From Isochrysis galbana (Eukaryota; Haptophyta; Isochrysidales; Isochrysidaceae), in NCBI GenBank assembly GCA_018136815.1, contig CM030931.1, positions 9,607,829 to 9,671,828 on the forward strand: a DNA stretch of 64,000 nt, read 5' to 3'. Below the pieces are notes generated by a model, which was not told the origin of the DNA, searched no databases, and saw only the letters and a program-made list of their open reading frames with translations. A program made the position numbers and the translations under genes. Below, one piece after another: positions 1 through 9,211 of this stretch. Position 1 is the stretch's first letter, and each line of letters opens with the position of its first letter.

Positions 1-42
1 AAACAAAACCCATCATAACTACTAACAACAAGTATATTGCTA

Positions 43-400
43 CTACTCGTCTACTCGTCTTCGGGCTCGTCGACGATCATCTCCAACTCCCACGGCAGCC
101 AAATTCTCCACCTTCCACAAGTCCACGCCACCTGACTGGTGAGCGGCGATAACGAAGTCTCCCGGGAAGACGCGAGAGTGCCGGTAGGTGCTCGGCTCAT
201 CAGAGTCGCGCAGGGTCAGCCTGTAGGCGCGCTTCTTGGCTGCCAACTCTCTCTCCGACTGTTCAGTGCTCACAACAGGGTCGTATCCTTCGAAATTGCC
301 ACCCACACCCATCTGCAGCTGCCAATCCCTCAGCTCTTCCTCGTCGATGATTACATCGCCTGGTCCTGCTGCAGCACGAGCCGCAGCTGCTCCCGGGGGT
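43..400 (-). CDS. Unrecognised ORF, C-terminal part
   Basis: A minus-strand reading frame is open from about 400 down to a stop at 43. An ATG lies at 312, but the frame is open upstream of it, so the true start is unknown. The protein is acidic in the first half (DEEELRDWQLQM) and has a compact stretch around SRVFPGDFVIAAHQSGGVDLWKVE, then a basic tail. I do not recognise the family. It abuts a LINE fragment at about 415, where the LINE reading stops abruptly, so it may be another element's ORF end or an old host exon. Confidence that it is a working gene is low. Confidence 0.3.
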
Positions 401-844
401 GCACTAGGCCTCCGATATGAGCTTGCCTATGACTTTGCCTAGTCTGTTAGTTAGGATCTTGGCTAGTATCTTGTAGTCGCTTTGTAACAGTGTGATCGGC
501 CTATAATTTCGCGGGTCGCGCGCGTCGCCTTTTTTGTATAGTAGGATTATGTCGCCTTCTCTCATCGTGTATGCTAGTGTTCCCTTTTCCAGTGCTAGGT
601 TATATAGTTTGGTCAATATTGGTGCGGCTATCTTCTCGTGTGCTTTGTACACTTCTGCCGGTAGCCCGTCCGGGCCTGCGCTTTTGCCGGGGCCTATGCT
701 CCGGATGGCCTGTATTGTCTCTTCCACGCCAATGCGGCCCTCCATGCGGCATTTGTCTAGGTCGCTGAGCGGGCGGTCCGACAGTGCGGCCTCTAGGTCC
801 GGGACTCTTTGGGCTTCCTTGGGTGAGTACAGCCAAACGTAGTA

Positions 845-1856
845 CTACCTCCGTTCCATTACTGAACCGCATCGCCAAAATAGGGACAGTAAAGTTGACA
901 TAAAAGAAATTCGTGTGGAGAGGGGAATAGCGGGTACACTGGGGCGAAAGACCACCAAAAAATCTGGCACCCAAAGCCACCAAGGGCGTCCGAATATTAT
1001 ATTTTCAGTATTGATCAAACACGATTTTGGCGCCCCCTAGCTACACGGCCGATCGCCTTGCCACGAAAGCTCTCGCCGCTCCGCCTCTCTCGCGAGAGCC
1101 GGGCCGCATGGCGCGCCTGAAGGTGGTCGAGCCCCAGCAGCATGGGAGGCGCACCGGTGGCGACTTTGTGAGGCGCTGCCGTCCTGCTTCTCCCGAGCAG
1201 CCTCCTGAGCCGCCCAGCACGCCCAAGGAAGATGCGGCCCCACCGTCCAAGAAGTGGCAGTGGTCGTTGACGCCGAACTGCCAGGCGGCAATTGCTGTGG
1301 CATACGAGCATACGAGCGCGAGCGGCTGCCCGAGCCGAAGCATGGGAAGGAGTGGCAGCGAGCGCACGCGGCATTGTGGGAGAAGTATCATGTTGGCCCG
1401 CGCTATCCGACTGAGGTCAGCCGAACATCATCAGCTGGCGGCTGGCTGAGGCGGAACGTCTGCCGGCATGCCGCAAGGGTGCTGGTGGCCTTGCCACTGT
1501 GCAATTGTGAGCAAGCATTCAGCATGAATACACCCCCTGAAGAATTTAGTGCTCTCTTCAATAACTAAAGCCTGGTGTTGGCGCGCATCGTTGAGGTGGA
1601 GGGATCGAATGAGTATGATTTGCCGCACCGCCGTGATCTGTGATGTGCTCGAGGACACTGACACTGATTAGAATTCCTTTCTTTTTGACTTTGTCCGTAG
1701 GTGCGAATCACACTATTGAGATGAAACAAAATGTTCATGTTAAGCCCCAATGTACCCTCTCCCCTCTAACATCTTTGGCGGGGCCCCAATATTAGTGTCT
1801 AGCTGACAGTTATTGTTTAAAGCCTCCTTGACATCTGAGTAATGGAACGGAGGTAG
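845..1856. mobile_element. Tc1/mariner-like (Stowaway-style) TIR element in the LINE
   Basis: Terminal inverted repeats read CTACCTCCGTTCCATTACT at the left and its complement at the right, flanked by TA on both sides (843-844, 1857-1858). Deleting the element plus one TA rejoins the LINE reading frame exactly. The TIR resembles the CTCCCTCCGTTCC ends of plant Stowaway/mariner elements. At 1,012 bp it is longer than most MITEs. Both strands carry ORFs of about 100-140 codons, but none shows a DDE/D transposase I can recognise, so it is probably non-autonomous. Confidence 0.8.
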
Positions 1857-1951
1857 TATCTACGGAACTCTCTCCTGATGTCGTGGTCGGAGACCGCGGT
1901 CTCGTGTTCCGAGTGTGCGGGCTGGTCCCAATTCTTGGTCCGAAATATCTC

Positions 1952-2230
1952 TCACCCACGGCAAACATGGACACTCGCAGACACAAGGGAACCGACGATA
2001 GCACCACAAGAAACAGGTCACCCGGCAGCACAGGAGGAAGTTGAGAATACGCAGCTGGGGACAGGTGCACCCCGCTCCGCTCGGACCCCCACATGACCCG
2101 AGCCCCTAAGTAGAGCACGAGGGGAGTTGCCGCAAGGCGGGGAATGAGGGTGAGGAAGGGAAAGGGGCGTGGCTACGAAGGAATAGTTCAGGGCCACGTG
2201 TGAGGCGAGAATTTTAAAAGGTTTTTTTTT
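1952..2230 (+). mobile_element. SINE (family S3), full copy with 16-bp TSD
   Basis: About 280 bp ending in GAATTTTAAAAGG followed by a T run. It is flanked by the direct repeat TGGTCCGAAATATCTC (1936-1951 and 2231-2246), the duplicated LINE target. The central block (GTAGAGCACGAGGGGAGTTGCCGCAAGGCGGGGAATG, quoted only in part here by its ends GTAGAGCACG and GGCGGGGAATG) recurs near 9,030, 17,170 and 48,880. Poly-T-ending tail and a long variable TSD indicate LINE-mediated insertion. No tRNA-like head was verified. Confidence 0.8.
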
Positions 2231-2950
2231 TGGTCCGAAATATCTCGGTGATGTTGGCCTTCCACCTACGGGTCTTTAGTTGCGCGAAGAATTCTTTGGA
2301 GTGCAGGTCTTCCTGTCGGAGCTGGCGGTGTAGTGGTCGGTCCTTTAATGGGATCCTGCTGCGGATTTCCGCTATCTCTCTCTGGACTTGTGCTAGTTCC
2401 TCTGTTAGCTTCCCGTTCGGCCCTTGCTTCGCGAGCTGGATATTCAACCTCGCGGCTTTCAGTTCTAGGTCGGATTGTATCGTGGGTTTCGCTCTGGCTG
2501 CCGTTTCCTCCCTCAGGAGTGTGGCTACGTGGTGTTTAGTGACCAGCATGGCTGCTGAGGGTGGTGCGGCCGGGGCCACGGGCCGTGTGGCGCGACGCGA
2601 GTCGCACGCACCTGCTCGGCCTCCGCGGGTGGACGCGGTCGCTTCGCCAGCGACTGCTCCATGGGTACTGGAGGGGCGCGCGCCCTCGGCGGGGGGCCCG
2701 AAAGAGAGGGGAGTCGCGCCGGCGCGCTCCATGGCGACCAAGTATAAACTTAGTTTTGCCCCGCGAAGTGCAAGCATGCGCTTGGGAGGGGCAGGAGACG
2801 AGGGAGAATGAGAGAAAGCAGGAGAGAGAGGGGTGCGTGGGTGGTGGTGGGAGGCCAGAGCCAGAGCGAGAGATCGAGCGCGCGCCTGGTCGTTGGCCAC
2901 GCTTGTCGGGGATGTTGTCCACAGCCCTGCTGACCCATTCCTCTCCCCAC

Positions 2951-3800
2951 TAGGGGTAGGCATCTTTATCCGGATATTTGTCTTGGATATCTCTGTGGGG
3001 GGGTCCCAAATGGATATATCTCGGATACTTCCTGGATATTTGGGGGGGTGGGGGTGGGGTGGGGGGATAATTTTTGCCTTTTTTGAGGGGGGGGAGGGGA
3101 GAGGGGGGGGGGGGGGGAGTGTCCTCGTGCCCCACCTTTCCCCTTCCTTTCTCTTTCTCCTCCCTTTGTGAGCAGCCATGGAATCTTGAATCTTACCGTA
3201 TTTTTCGATTTACTGTAAAAAAGCGTGCCTTGGTGAGCGACAGGCGACAGGGCGAGGGGCGAGGGGGGCTGAAAGATATGCCCGGCGAGATGGGCGCCTA
3301 TCGCCTCTGCCGCCCCACAGCTGCAGCATGCGCGCGCCCCACCGCTCTTGCATGCACGCGTCCCATCATGCGCTCCTGCATGCACGTGAGCCTCATTCAT
3401 TCACACCCGCCACACTGGCTCCCTCATCACATGTGCTGGTCTCCGTTCCCGTTCGCGCCGAGGAGTCGCAAACAACGATTCACCGGGCACCAACGAAGAC
3501 GCGCCGATGGCAGCCAGCGAGGCTGGCGAGCGCGAGGTGAACGAGCGCGAGGAGGGCAGCGAGGCGACCGGCAACATTGGCAACGAGTCGCCGGACATCA
3601 TCTCCATGCTGAAGGTGGGCGTGCGCGTGCTGCACGAGATCATCGGCGAGTGCGTCATCAGCACTGCGATGAGCGGCGCGTGACGCGGACATTGGATATT
3701 TGATATTTGCTTGGATATTTGGGGGGGGCGGATGGATATTTCTTGGATATTTCTCATGGATAAATGGGGCATTTTCAATGGATAAAGATGCCTACCCCTA
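2951..3800. mobile_element. Non-autonomous hAT element with 8-bp TSD
   Basis: Terminal inverted repeats start TAGGGGTAGGCATCTTTATC (2951-2970) and end with the complement (to 3800). The 8-bp direct repeat CTCCCCAC flanks them (2943-2950, 3801-3808), which is diagnostic for the hAT superfamily, as are ends beginning TAGGG. Subterminal regions carry repeated GGATATTT motifs (about 2971-3050 and 3690-3770), typical of transposase binding arrays. At 850 bp there is no room for a full transposase. It contains one small ORF (3507-3683). Confidence 0.85.
3507..3683 (+). CDS. Small acidic ORF inside the hAT element (58 aa)
   Basis: ATG at 3507, TGA at 3681-3683. The protein starts MAASEAGEREVNEREEGSEA and continues with NIGNESPDIISMLKVGVRVL, ending in MSGA. 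Codon third positions are strongly G/C as in the host genes here, and the predicted C-terminal half is helical and amphipathic. It could be a fragment of a host gene captured by the element or the remnant N-terminus of its transposase gene. I do not recognise it. Confidence 0.35.
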   Translation: MAASEAGEREVNEREEGSEATGNIGNESPDIISMLKVGVRVLHEIIGECVISTAMSGA

Positions 3801-4850
3801 CTCCCCACAGGCCCGCCTGACTCGCCCGCCCTGGCCCGTCGTGGCCTGCCCATTCCTCTGACCAGCCCCTCCTCCCCCTGGGCCCCCCTGTACAGGACCC
3901 CCCAGCCAGCTCCAGTCGACCCGCAGGGGCTCGGAGCGCCAGCGAGGGAGAGGCAGGAGGGGCCAGGGCCATGCCCCAGCCTCACCTGCCCCCTGAGCTG
4001 TGCTCCCAGGCCCTGCAGGCCATCTGGGGACCTGAGCGAGGGGCCGCAGGCGCGCGCCATGGGCCCCCGCCGCAGGGAAGAGAGGAGGAAAAGGGAAGAG
4101 GGAGGGGAGGGGGGAGCGGCAGCTCTCCCCTCCGGCAGAAACGTGTCTTCTCGCCCCGTTTGGGTAAGAGAAGACGGGGGCGCCAGAGCCAGGAGGGAAG
4201 GGCCGCGGCTCGCCGTGGCCACTCGCACTAGCGAGGGAGATTAGCGCTTCTGGGCCCCTATCTCACGAGTGCCCCCCCCCCTGCGTTGCTTTTACCCGAA
4301 AGGGGTTTTCCCCCAGCGTGGACTCGAGGAGAGGACGCGCTGGGGTGCGCGGGGTCGGTGCGTGCACTGGGGGGAGGACAAATATCGAGGGGAGGGGGCG
4401 GTGCCCCCTCCCCCCGGTAGCACCCGGACACCTGGCTCGTCAGGCATGGCGGGATTCCGGGACGGAAAAGTTGTGTCCAATTAGCTAGTGGGGTTGGCTA
4501 GGATATAACATTAATTATTTTATTTAGATGTGGTAGTGGTAGTGGACAGTGGCCCAGTGGCCATGGCCCATGGTGGACATGCTGCATGCTGCTGGGGTTG
4601 TGGCTGTGGCGGATGGCATTATTGGTCGGGACCGATATGCACCTGGTCGACGGCGGCGCCTCTCTAGGGCACATCGTGGGGGCGGGGCTCATCCTCCGCA
4701 GCGGCAAGAGCAAGGGCAGAGAGGGGAGTCGGGGCGCGCTCTCTGAGCCTATCGGTTTATCAACGGAAGTTGAGAGGTGAGAGAGAAGAAAGAAACAAAC
4801 GAACGAACGAACTGGGTGTGTTCTGTGTTGTGTGTTCCTCAGATAAACTC

Positions 4851-4875
4851 TCTATATAAATGCTCATAGAGTAGG
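4851..4875 (+). promoter_or_regulatory. Candidate core promoter of the TPT gene
   Basis: CTCTATATAAATGCTCATAG is followed by AGTAGG, 165-190 bp before the ATG at 5039. It combines a TATA-like box with the TAGAGTA motif found upstream of other genes here. No transcript evidence is available. The rest of 4540-5038 shows no gene. Confidence 0.4.
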
Positions 4876-5038
4876 AGAAGAAGCAGGGAGAGAAAGGGAA
4901 AAAGGAAGGTTGGTTGACCAACTGTCCACGACGTGGGCGTGCGCGCGGTGAGCAGAGGAGGCGCCCACTGGCCGCTCTCCCGGCCTCCGGGCGTCTCGAC
5001 GCGCACCTGCGGCCACGCCTCAGCAGGCGCAGAGCGCG

Positions 5039-7170
5039 ATGGCGGTTGTCCGTCGGTACGCCATCCCTGCTCTCGCCTTGCTCACGCTGCTCAGCTTGCT
5101 TGGCGCTCAAGTGAACGCCGCAAACTCAATGTCAACAGCTGCTGGAGAAAAAGGCATTGCCGGCATGAGGGAGCTTGGCAGCGCAGAGGCGGCAGGTGCA
5201 AGACCCTCGAGACGAGTTCACGCGGCGCACGGGATCGAGGTGACAGATACCGATCACCCAGCGCGCAAAGAGAGCAAGGGCCGTGCTCCGAGCATCGGTG
5301 GTGTTCATCGACGCGAGTCGGCCCTCGCGTCAACGATGCGGTTGCACACGTACACTGAGATGGTGCGAGAGCTTGGACCCATCCGCAGCACGATTATTGT
5401 CATCATCGTACTCGCACTACTCATGGGAGCCGCACGCTGGTTCTTCTCGACTGAAATGCTCATTACAATCTTCTACTCTATTCTCTACTTGTCCGCATCC
5501 CCTATGGCCATCATGGCGAACAAGATCCTAATGAAGGACGAGGCAAGTGTGCCCAACTGCAGCTCCACGTGCAGCTGAGGCTCATATTCTGATCACCGTA
5601 CGTCTTTCTCATCCCTATCACCCAATTCTTCTCCTCTCGCTTGCGCTTGCAGGGATTTGGCTACCCAGTCCTAGTCTCGGCACTTGGCCAAACAACAACC
5701 GCTGTGTGTGCCATCGCGATGGTGTACATCACCGACGAGACGCTCGATAATGGAAAGAGGATCGGCTTTCGCACCCTCGCCGTGCTGGGCTGCGTCTCAG
5801 CCCTCTCGCTCGTCCTTGGGCAATATCCATACTTTTATCTGACTGTTGCATTCATCCAAGTGTGCACGCTACCTCTTGCAACTCGCGGCTCCATTCTGAA
5901 TCTACCGCCTACCTCTTGACAAGGCACCCGCGCAACACCATTCTTTGTTTGTTGCAGCCCTACAAATAGACATGCGTGCTTATCGCGTTGGCATACTTGT
6001 CGGCAAGCAGTGACTTCAAGCCATCCCATCGTGGTGCTCCGCACAAAACAGATGTTGAAGGCCTTCTCGCCGGCCTATATGATCGTCTTCTTATACTGCT
6101 TGGGCGTGGAGAGCCCGTCGCGCCGCGTTATTGCTTGCGTCCTCGGCCTTTGCGTCTTTACTGCCGTAGCATCCGCAGGGGAGGTGAGTGTGACAGGCGG
6201 ATCGACACTCTAGTCCTAAGCCGAGTCCAGCCTTCAGATGGACGGGGCCCTCTCGCTTTCCACTAGTGATCGTTTTTGCATCCTTGACGTGAGTTTCTTT
6301 AGCACTGCCAATGGTCTCGGAATGGTGATCATTCCAACATTGCTGATGGATACGGGTCTTATCGGCCGGTGCAGGTCAATTTCTCTCTGATTGGAGTTCT
6401 TTTCATGACAGCGGCGTCGTGTTCGGACGCTCTCCGCCTGGTTATCGCACAAAAATTGCTCAAAAACCAAAAGATGGCCACGTTCGAGGCCCTCGTCTAT
6501 GTGAGCCCCATGTGTTTGCTTTTCATGGCTCCCGTCGCTCTTTTCAAGGTGAGGCGCGTCCACCTTGGCTGCGACACACTTGCCTGTACTGTTGTAATTG
6601 CGTTTATCCCTTGGCTGCTCTCCGTCAGTGGCGTGCAGTGCAGCCTTCACGAGTGAGGGACTAGCAATAAGTGCGTGGTGTCACGTGCCCCCTTCCGTCC
6701 CGGCGATCTAGGAGCTGCCTGCCGCACACGCCGCTGGATCCTTTCGAATCCTATTCGATCACCCCAGCCTCTTCATCGCCTCGGGCTTCTCCGGCTTCTT
6801 CGTCAATGTTGCCTCTTTCTTGTTAGTCAAGCGCACGTCTAGCGTCACTCTTAAGCTCATTACCATGGCGCGCAACGGCGGGTTGGTGTTAGCCTCGGCA
6901 CTTTGTTTCGGCGAGACTATAACTATGCTCGAGGCAGTCGGGTATGCCGGGCTCCTTTTCTTCTTTGGCGCATATACGGTGGTGAAGCAGCAAGAAAACG
7001 AGGCGGCCAAGCCAACCAAGGATGAGGACCTCGAACTCGTGTCTCTTAGAAAAGGAGTCGGAAATATCGAGGATGGCGACGATTTTGAATCAGACGCAAG
7101 CCCGTCTGTGTCGAGTGCTGAGGGAATCTTGCCCCGAAGGGGATCCACCACACCCGCGCCACAAGTGTGA
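5039..7170 (+). CDS. TPT/nucleotide-sugar transporter family protein, 5 exons
   Basis: Exons 5039-5542, 5653-5859, 6052-6183, 6375-6548, 6712-7170 give one 491-aa frame; all introns are phase 0. It is a multi-pass carrier of the drug/metabolite transporter superfamily, triose-phosphate/nucleotide-sugar transporter branch, expected in Golgi or plastid membranes and exchanging phosphorylated sugars or nucleotide sugars. Support: an N-terminal signal-like segment (AIPALALLTLLSLLGAQVNA), an NK-containing first repeat (MANKILMKDE/GFGYPVLV), about ten hydrophobic segments, and the C-terminal SSVTLKLITMARNGGLVLAS motif, equivalent to the T-x-KL helix conserved in TPT proteins. An acidic tail of about 50 residues follows. 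Intron 1 (5543-5652) starts GCAAGT, so it is a GC-AG intron. The substrate cannot be told from sequence. Confidence 0.85.
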
Positions 7171-7372
7171 TTTATACTCATACTCAGACTTCGCTCGCAA
7201 TCCTCTTCTTACCAATGATGTGCGACAGCGATAAGGGCTGATTGCTCACGATAATGGATAGTGAGTAATGATTGACATATGCATCGAGTCGCCGATGGAT
7301 TAAGGCTACGTGCCATCGAATGTCCCCCCATAAATAAATTTTGATACCTCCGTTTCAAAACTAAGGGGCCTC

Positions 7373-7620
7373 AACTAAGTTTATACTCATTAGTTCACCA
7401 TGGGCCACGATTGCGCAGGAGGAAGGAGTGAGTCAGGCCATCGGGGACCGGTACACACCGTCTGCCACTAGAAACCTCCTACACCCAGTCCCTAGGTAGC
7501 GCACGAGGGGACGAGCCGCAAGGCAGGTGGAGGGGGGATAAGGGAAGCGAGCGTGCGGGCGTGGCTGCATGGATGATGTGCAGGGTCGAGCGCGCGGCGA
7601 GTAGGGCCCAGTGCCTAGTA
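7373..7620 (+). repeat. Hairpin-headed SINE-like fragment
   Basis: It begins with AACTAAGTTTATACTCATTA (hairpin stem AACTAA/TTAGTT) followed by an ATG, then S3-like sequence (GTAGCGCACGAGGGGACGAG, GCCGCAAGGC). A truncated, diverged relative of the families described below. Just upstream at about 7345 is TACCTCCGTTTCAAAACTAA, similar to a mariner-type end but without a detected partner. Confidence 0.45.
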
Positions 7621-7910
7621 AGAGTTTTGCGCCGGACCCCCCCAAGTTTTGCGCAAAAGTTTTGCCAAGTTTCGCACCAATTTACGCACCCAAGTTTCAC
7701 AAGTTTCAAGTCTTTTTCTTTTTCGAGGAGTTGTATGTACGTGCATGCAATAAAATGTTAAATGTAGTTGGTTGCTGGGGCGCCATGATGCCCCATACGC
7801 CCGCCCCCGCCGGGCTCTGCCATGATGCCTAGGTCCTGGGTCCAGGGTCTTTGCAAGGCCTGCGGGGACATCTTCACCCGCGCCTTCACCTGCGTCTGCG
7901 AGTGACACAC
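7618..7910 (+). repeat. Degenerate AAGTTTTGC/AAATTTCGC array and GCAAGGCCTG block
   Basis: Short imperfect repeats (CCAAGTTTTGCGCAAAAG, GCCAAGTTTCGC) are followed by AGGCCTGCGGGGACATCTTC. Related blocks occur at about 23,100-23,240 and 37,780-38,060, where TTCCCAGTTGGAAAAATTTT precedes a G-rich run. It is an interspersed repeat family of unknown class, with no coding capacity seen. Confidence 0.45.
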
Positions 7911-7927
7911 TTGGTTGTAGCCACCTT

Positions 7928-9150
7928 CAACTAACTTTATAGTTGGTCGCCATGGAGCGCGCCGCCGCTCCCCACCTCTCCTTCGGGTCCCCCGCCGCGG
8001 GCGCCCCCCCAGCACCCATGGAGCTGTCGCTGGCGAAGCGACCGCGTCCGCCCGCAGAGGCCGAGCAGGTGAGCGCGATCCCGGTCGCGCCGCACGGCCC
8101 GTGGCCCCGGCCACACAAGTCACAGCAGCCATGCTGGCCCACCTCATGGTGGGCCACAAGCTGTAGAGGACAAAGGACCAGCACCACCCAGGACGAACCA
8201 CCGAACCACCAGGCATGCCTTATGGCAGAGGCCTCTCCCACCCTGGGGACGGCCGCGCTGCCTCGGCAGCGCGGCCCGAGACCGGGTGGCCCTTATGGGC
8301 ACAAACTCAAAATCTGCATCATTACGCACAACCACACAGACCCACCAACACTACAACATAAGGCCACACAGAAGGAGAAATGCTGGGTTGTGTCATGGGA
8401 CACACACCACACTCCTCTGCCAACTGCCCGCTTGGACCCGCCCTCAGTCTCACCACACCCGACCGCCCCTGCCATGCAGGAGCCACCCTCGGATGAAGAA
8501 CAAGGTTACACGGAGTCAGACGCAACGTACGAGCTGTCCTTCCACCAGGAGGGAGACTATACCTTCATGGACGCCACGGTCTATGCCGCGATTGTAGAGC
8601 TCCTCTTGGAGCTCGAGGGAGTCGACCCGGAGCCGGACTTCTGGGCCCGGTCTATCCGCGGACCATGGCATATCGCCGTGAACGAGGACTGCGCTCAACA
8701 ATTCAAAGAACGCTATGGCCCCGTATTCATTGAAAACGAGAAAGGTAGACTACAACTGAGCGAAAACACCCGCCTCGTAGCAAAAGCACTTGGCCTCGCT
8801 GAAAGACTCGCATAACATGAAGCGTCGGCCCGGGGGAACTTACCATCTAAGAACGCGATCGATCACTATAGGTCATCTAAGAGGAACGCCGCGCACACTA
8901 AGCCAAGGGGCCATGGAACAACTCTAAAAACAAACGGGTCACTCAGTGGCACAGGAGGGAGTGGAGAACACGCCGCTGAGGACAAGTGCACACAGCTCCG
9001 CTCGGACCCCCCACATATCCCGAGCCCCTAAGTAGAGCACGAGGGGAGTTGCCGCAAGGCGGGGAATGAGGGTGAGGAAGGGAAGGGGGCGTGGCTACGA
9101 ATATGCGAGTCAGTGCCACGGGGGAGGCGAGAATATTAAAAGGTTTTTTT
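7928..9150 (+). mobile_element. ORF-bearing LINE derivative (half-LINE) with 17-bp TSD
   Basis: Flanked by TTGGTTGTAGCCACCTT (7911-7927 and 9151-9167). The 5' end is a hairpin (ACTAACTTTATAGTTGGT) with the ATG at 7952. The 5' 200 bp match the LINE leader at 2540-2757. The 3' about 215 bp match the S3 SINE and end GAATATTAAAAGG plus T run. It has no reverse transcriptase. The 1.2-kb size, complete ends and intact TSD suggest a unit mobilised in trans, analogous to mammalian HAL1 (an ORF1-only LINE derivative). Confidence 0.75.
7952..8815 (+). CDS. ORF of the half-LINE element, 287 aa
   Basis: ATG at 7952, stop at 8813-8815. The N-terminal about 55 residues are the Pro/Ala-rich LINE leader peptide (MERAAAPHLSFGSPAAGAPP). 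The middle is His/Pro/Thr-rich and of low complexity. The last about 100 residues look like a folded domain (YELSFHQEGDYTFMDATVY, then GPWHIAVNEDCAQQFKERYG and LVAKALGLAERLA). A role as an RNA-binding ORF1-type protein is inferred from position only. An alternative frame near 8380 shows a zinc-knuckle-like Cys/His spacing, so the ancestral frame of the middle part may have shifted. Confidence 0.5.
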   Translation: MERAAAPHLSFGSPAAGAPPAPMELSLAKRPRPPAEAEQVSAIPVAPHGPWPRPHKSQQPCWPTSWWATSCRGQRTSTTQDEPPNHQACLMAEASPTLGTAALPRQRGPRPGGPYGHKLKICIITHNHTDPPTLQHKATQKEKCWVVSWDTHHTPLPTARLDPPSVSPHPTAPAMQEPPSDEEQGYTESDATYELSFHQEGDYTFMDATVYAAIVELLLELEGVDPEPDFWARSIRGPWHIAVNEDCAQQFKERYGPVFIENEKGRLQLSENTRLVAKALGLAERLA

Positions 9151-9211
9151 TTGGTTGTAGCCACCTTGGAAATCAGCCGGGAGACGAGACGATAGGCACA
9201 AGGCAACATAA

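Larger units (their letters stand above)
415..2757 (-). mobile_element. LINE (non-LTR retrotransposon) copy with two nested insertions
   Basis: Read on the minus strand, the element begins at 2757 with a hairpin followed by an ATG at about 2733. It runs through a linker like that between endonuclease and reverse transcriptase in LINEs (EDLHSKEFFAQLKTRR), then the start of reverse transcriptase (GPGKSAGPDGLPAEVYK; YKKGDARDPRNYRPITLLQ), and stops at about 415. Host segments of the LINE are 2231-2757, 1859-1951 and 415-844. Removing the two insertions restores one open frame across both joints (…DIRREFRRYVWLYSPKE…). The endonuclease region is absent, because a 5' leader is joined directly to the linker, and the later reverse transcriptase motifs and 3' end are missing. 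It is therefore a dead, internally deleted and 3'-truncated copy. Confidence 0.8.
2760..4535 (+). mobile_element. SINE-like copy (F1 body, F2 tail) split by a hAT element
   Basis: The parts 2760-2950 and 3801-4535 align with the F1 family body (for example CTGACCCATTC..CCCCACAGGC, GAGCGCCAGCGAGGGAGAGG, CAGGCGCGCGCCAT). The copy ends with a tail seen again at 27,921-28,110: GGTTGGCTAGGATATAACAT followed by TTA/TTTA repeats. Its continuity is interrupted only by the 850-bp hAT element at 2951-3800. No ORF of note. Confidence 0.65.

Noticed and set aside
1440-1568. hAT-like dimerisation motif (NCEQAFS) in the mariner-like element
   Set aside because: Only a handful of residues fit, and the element has TA duplications and mariner-type ends, which contradict hAT.
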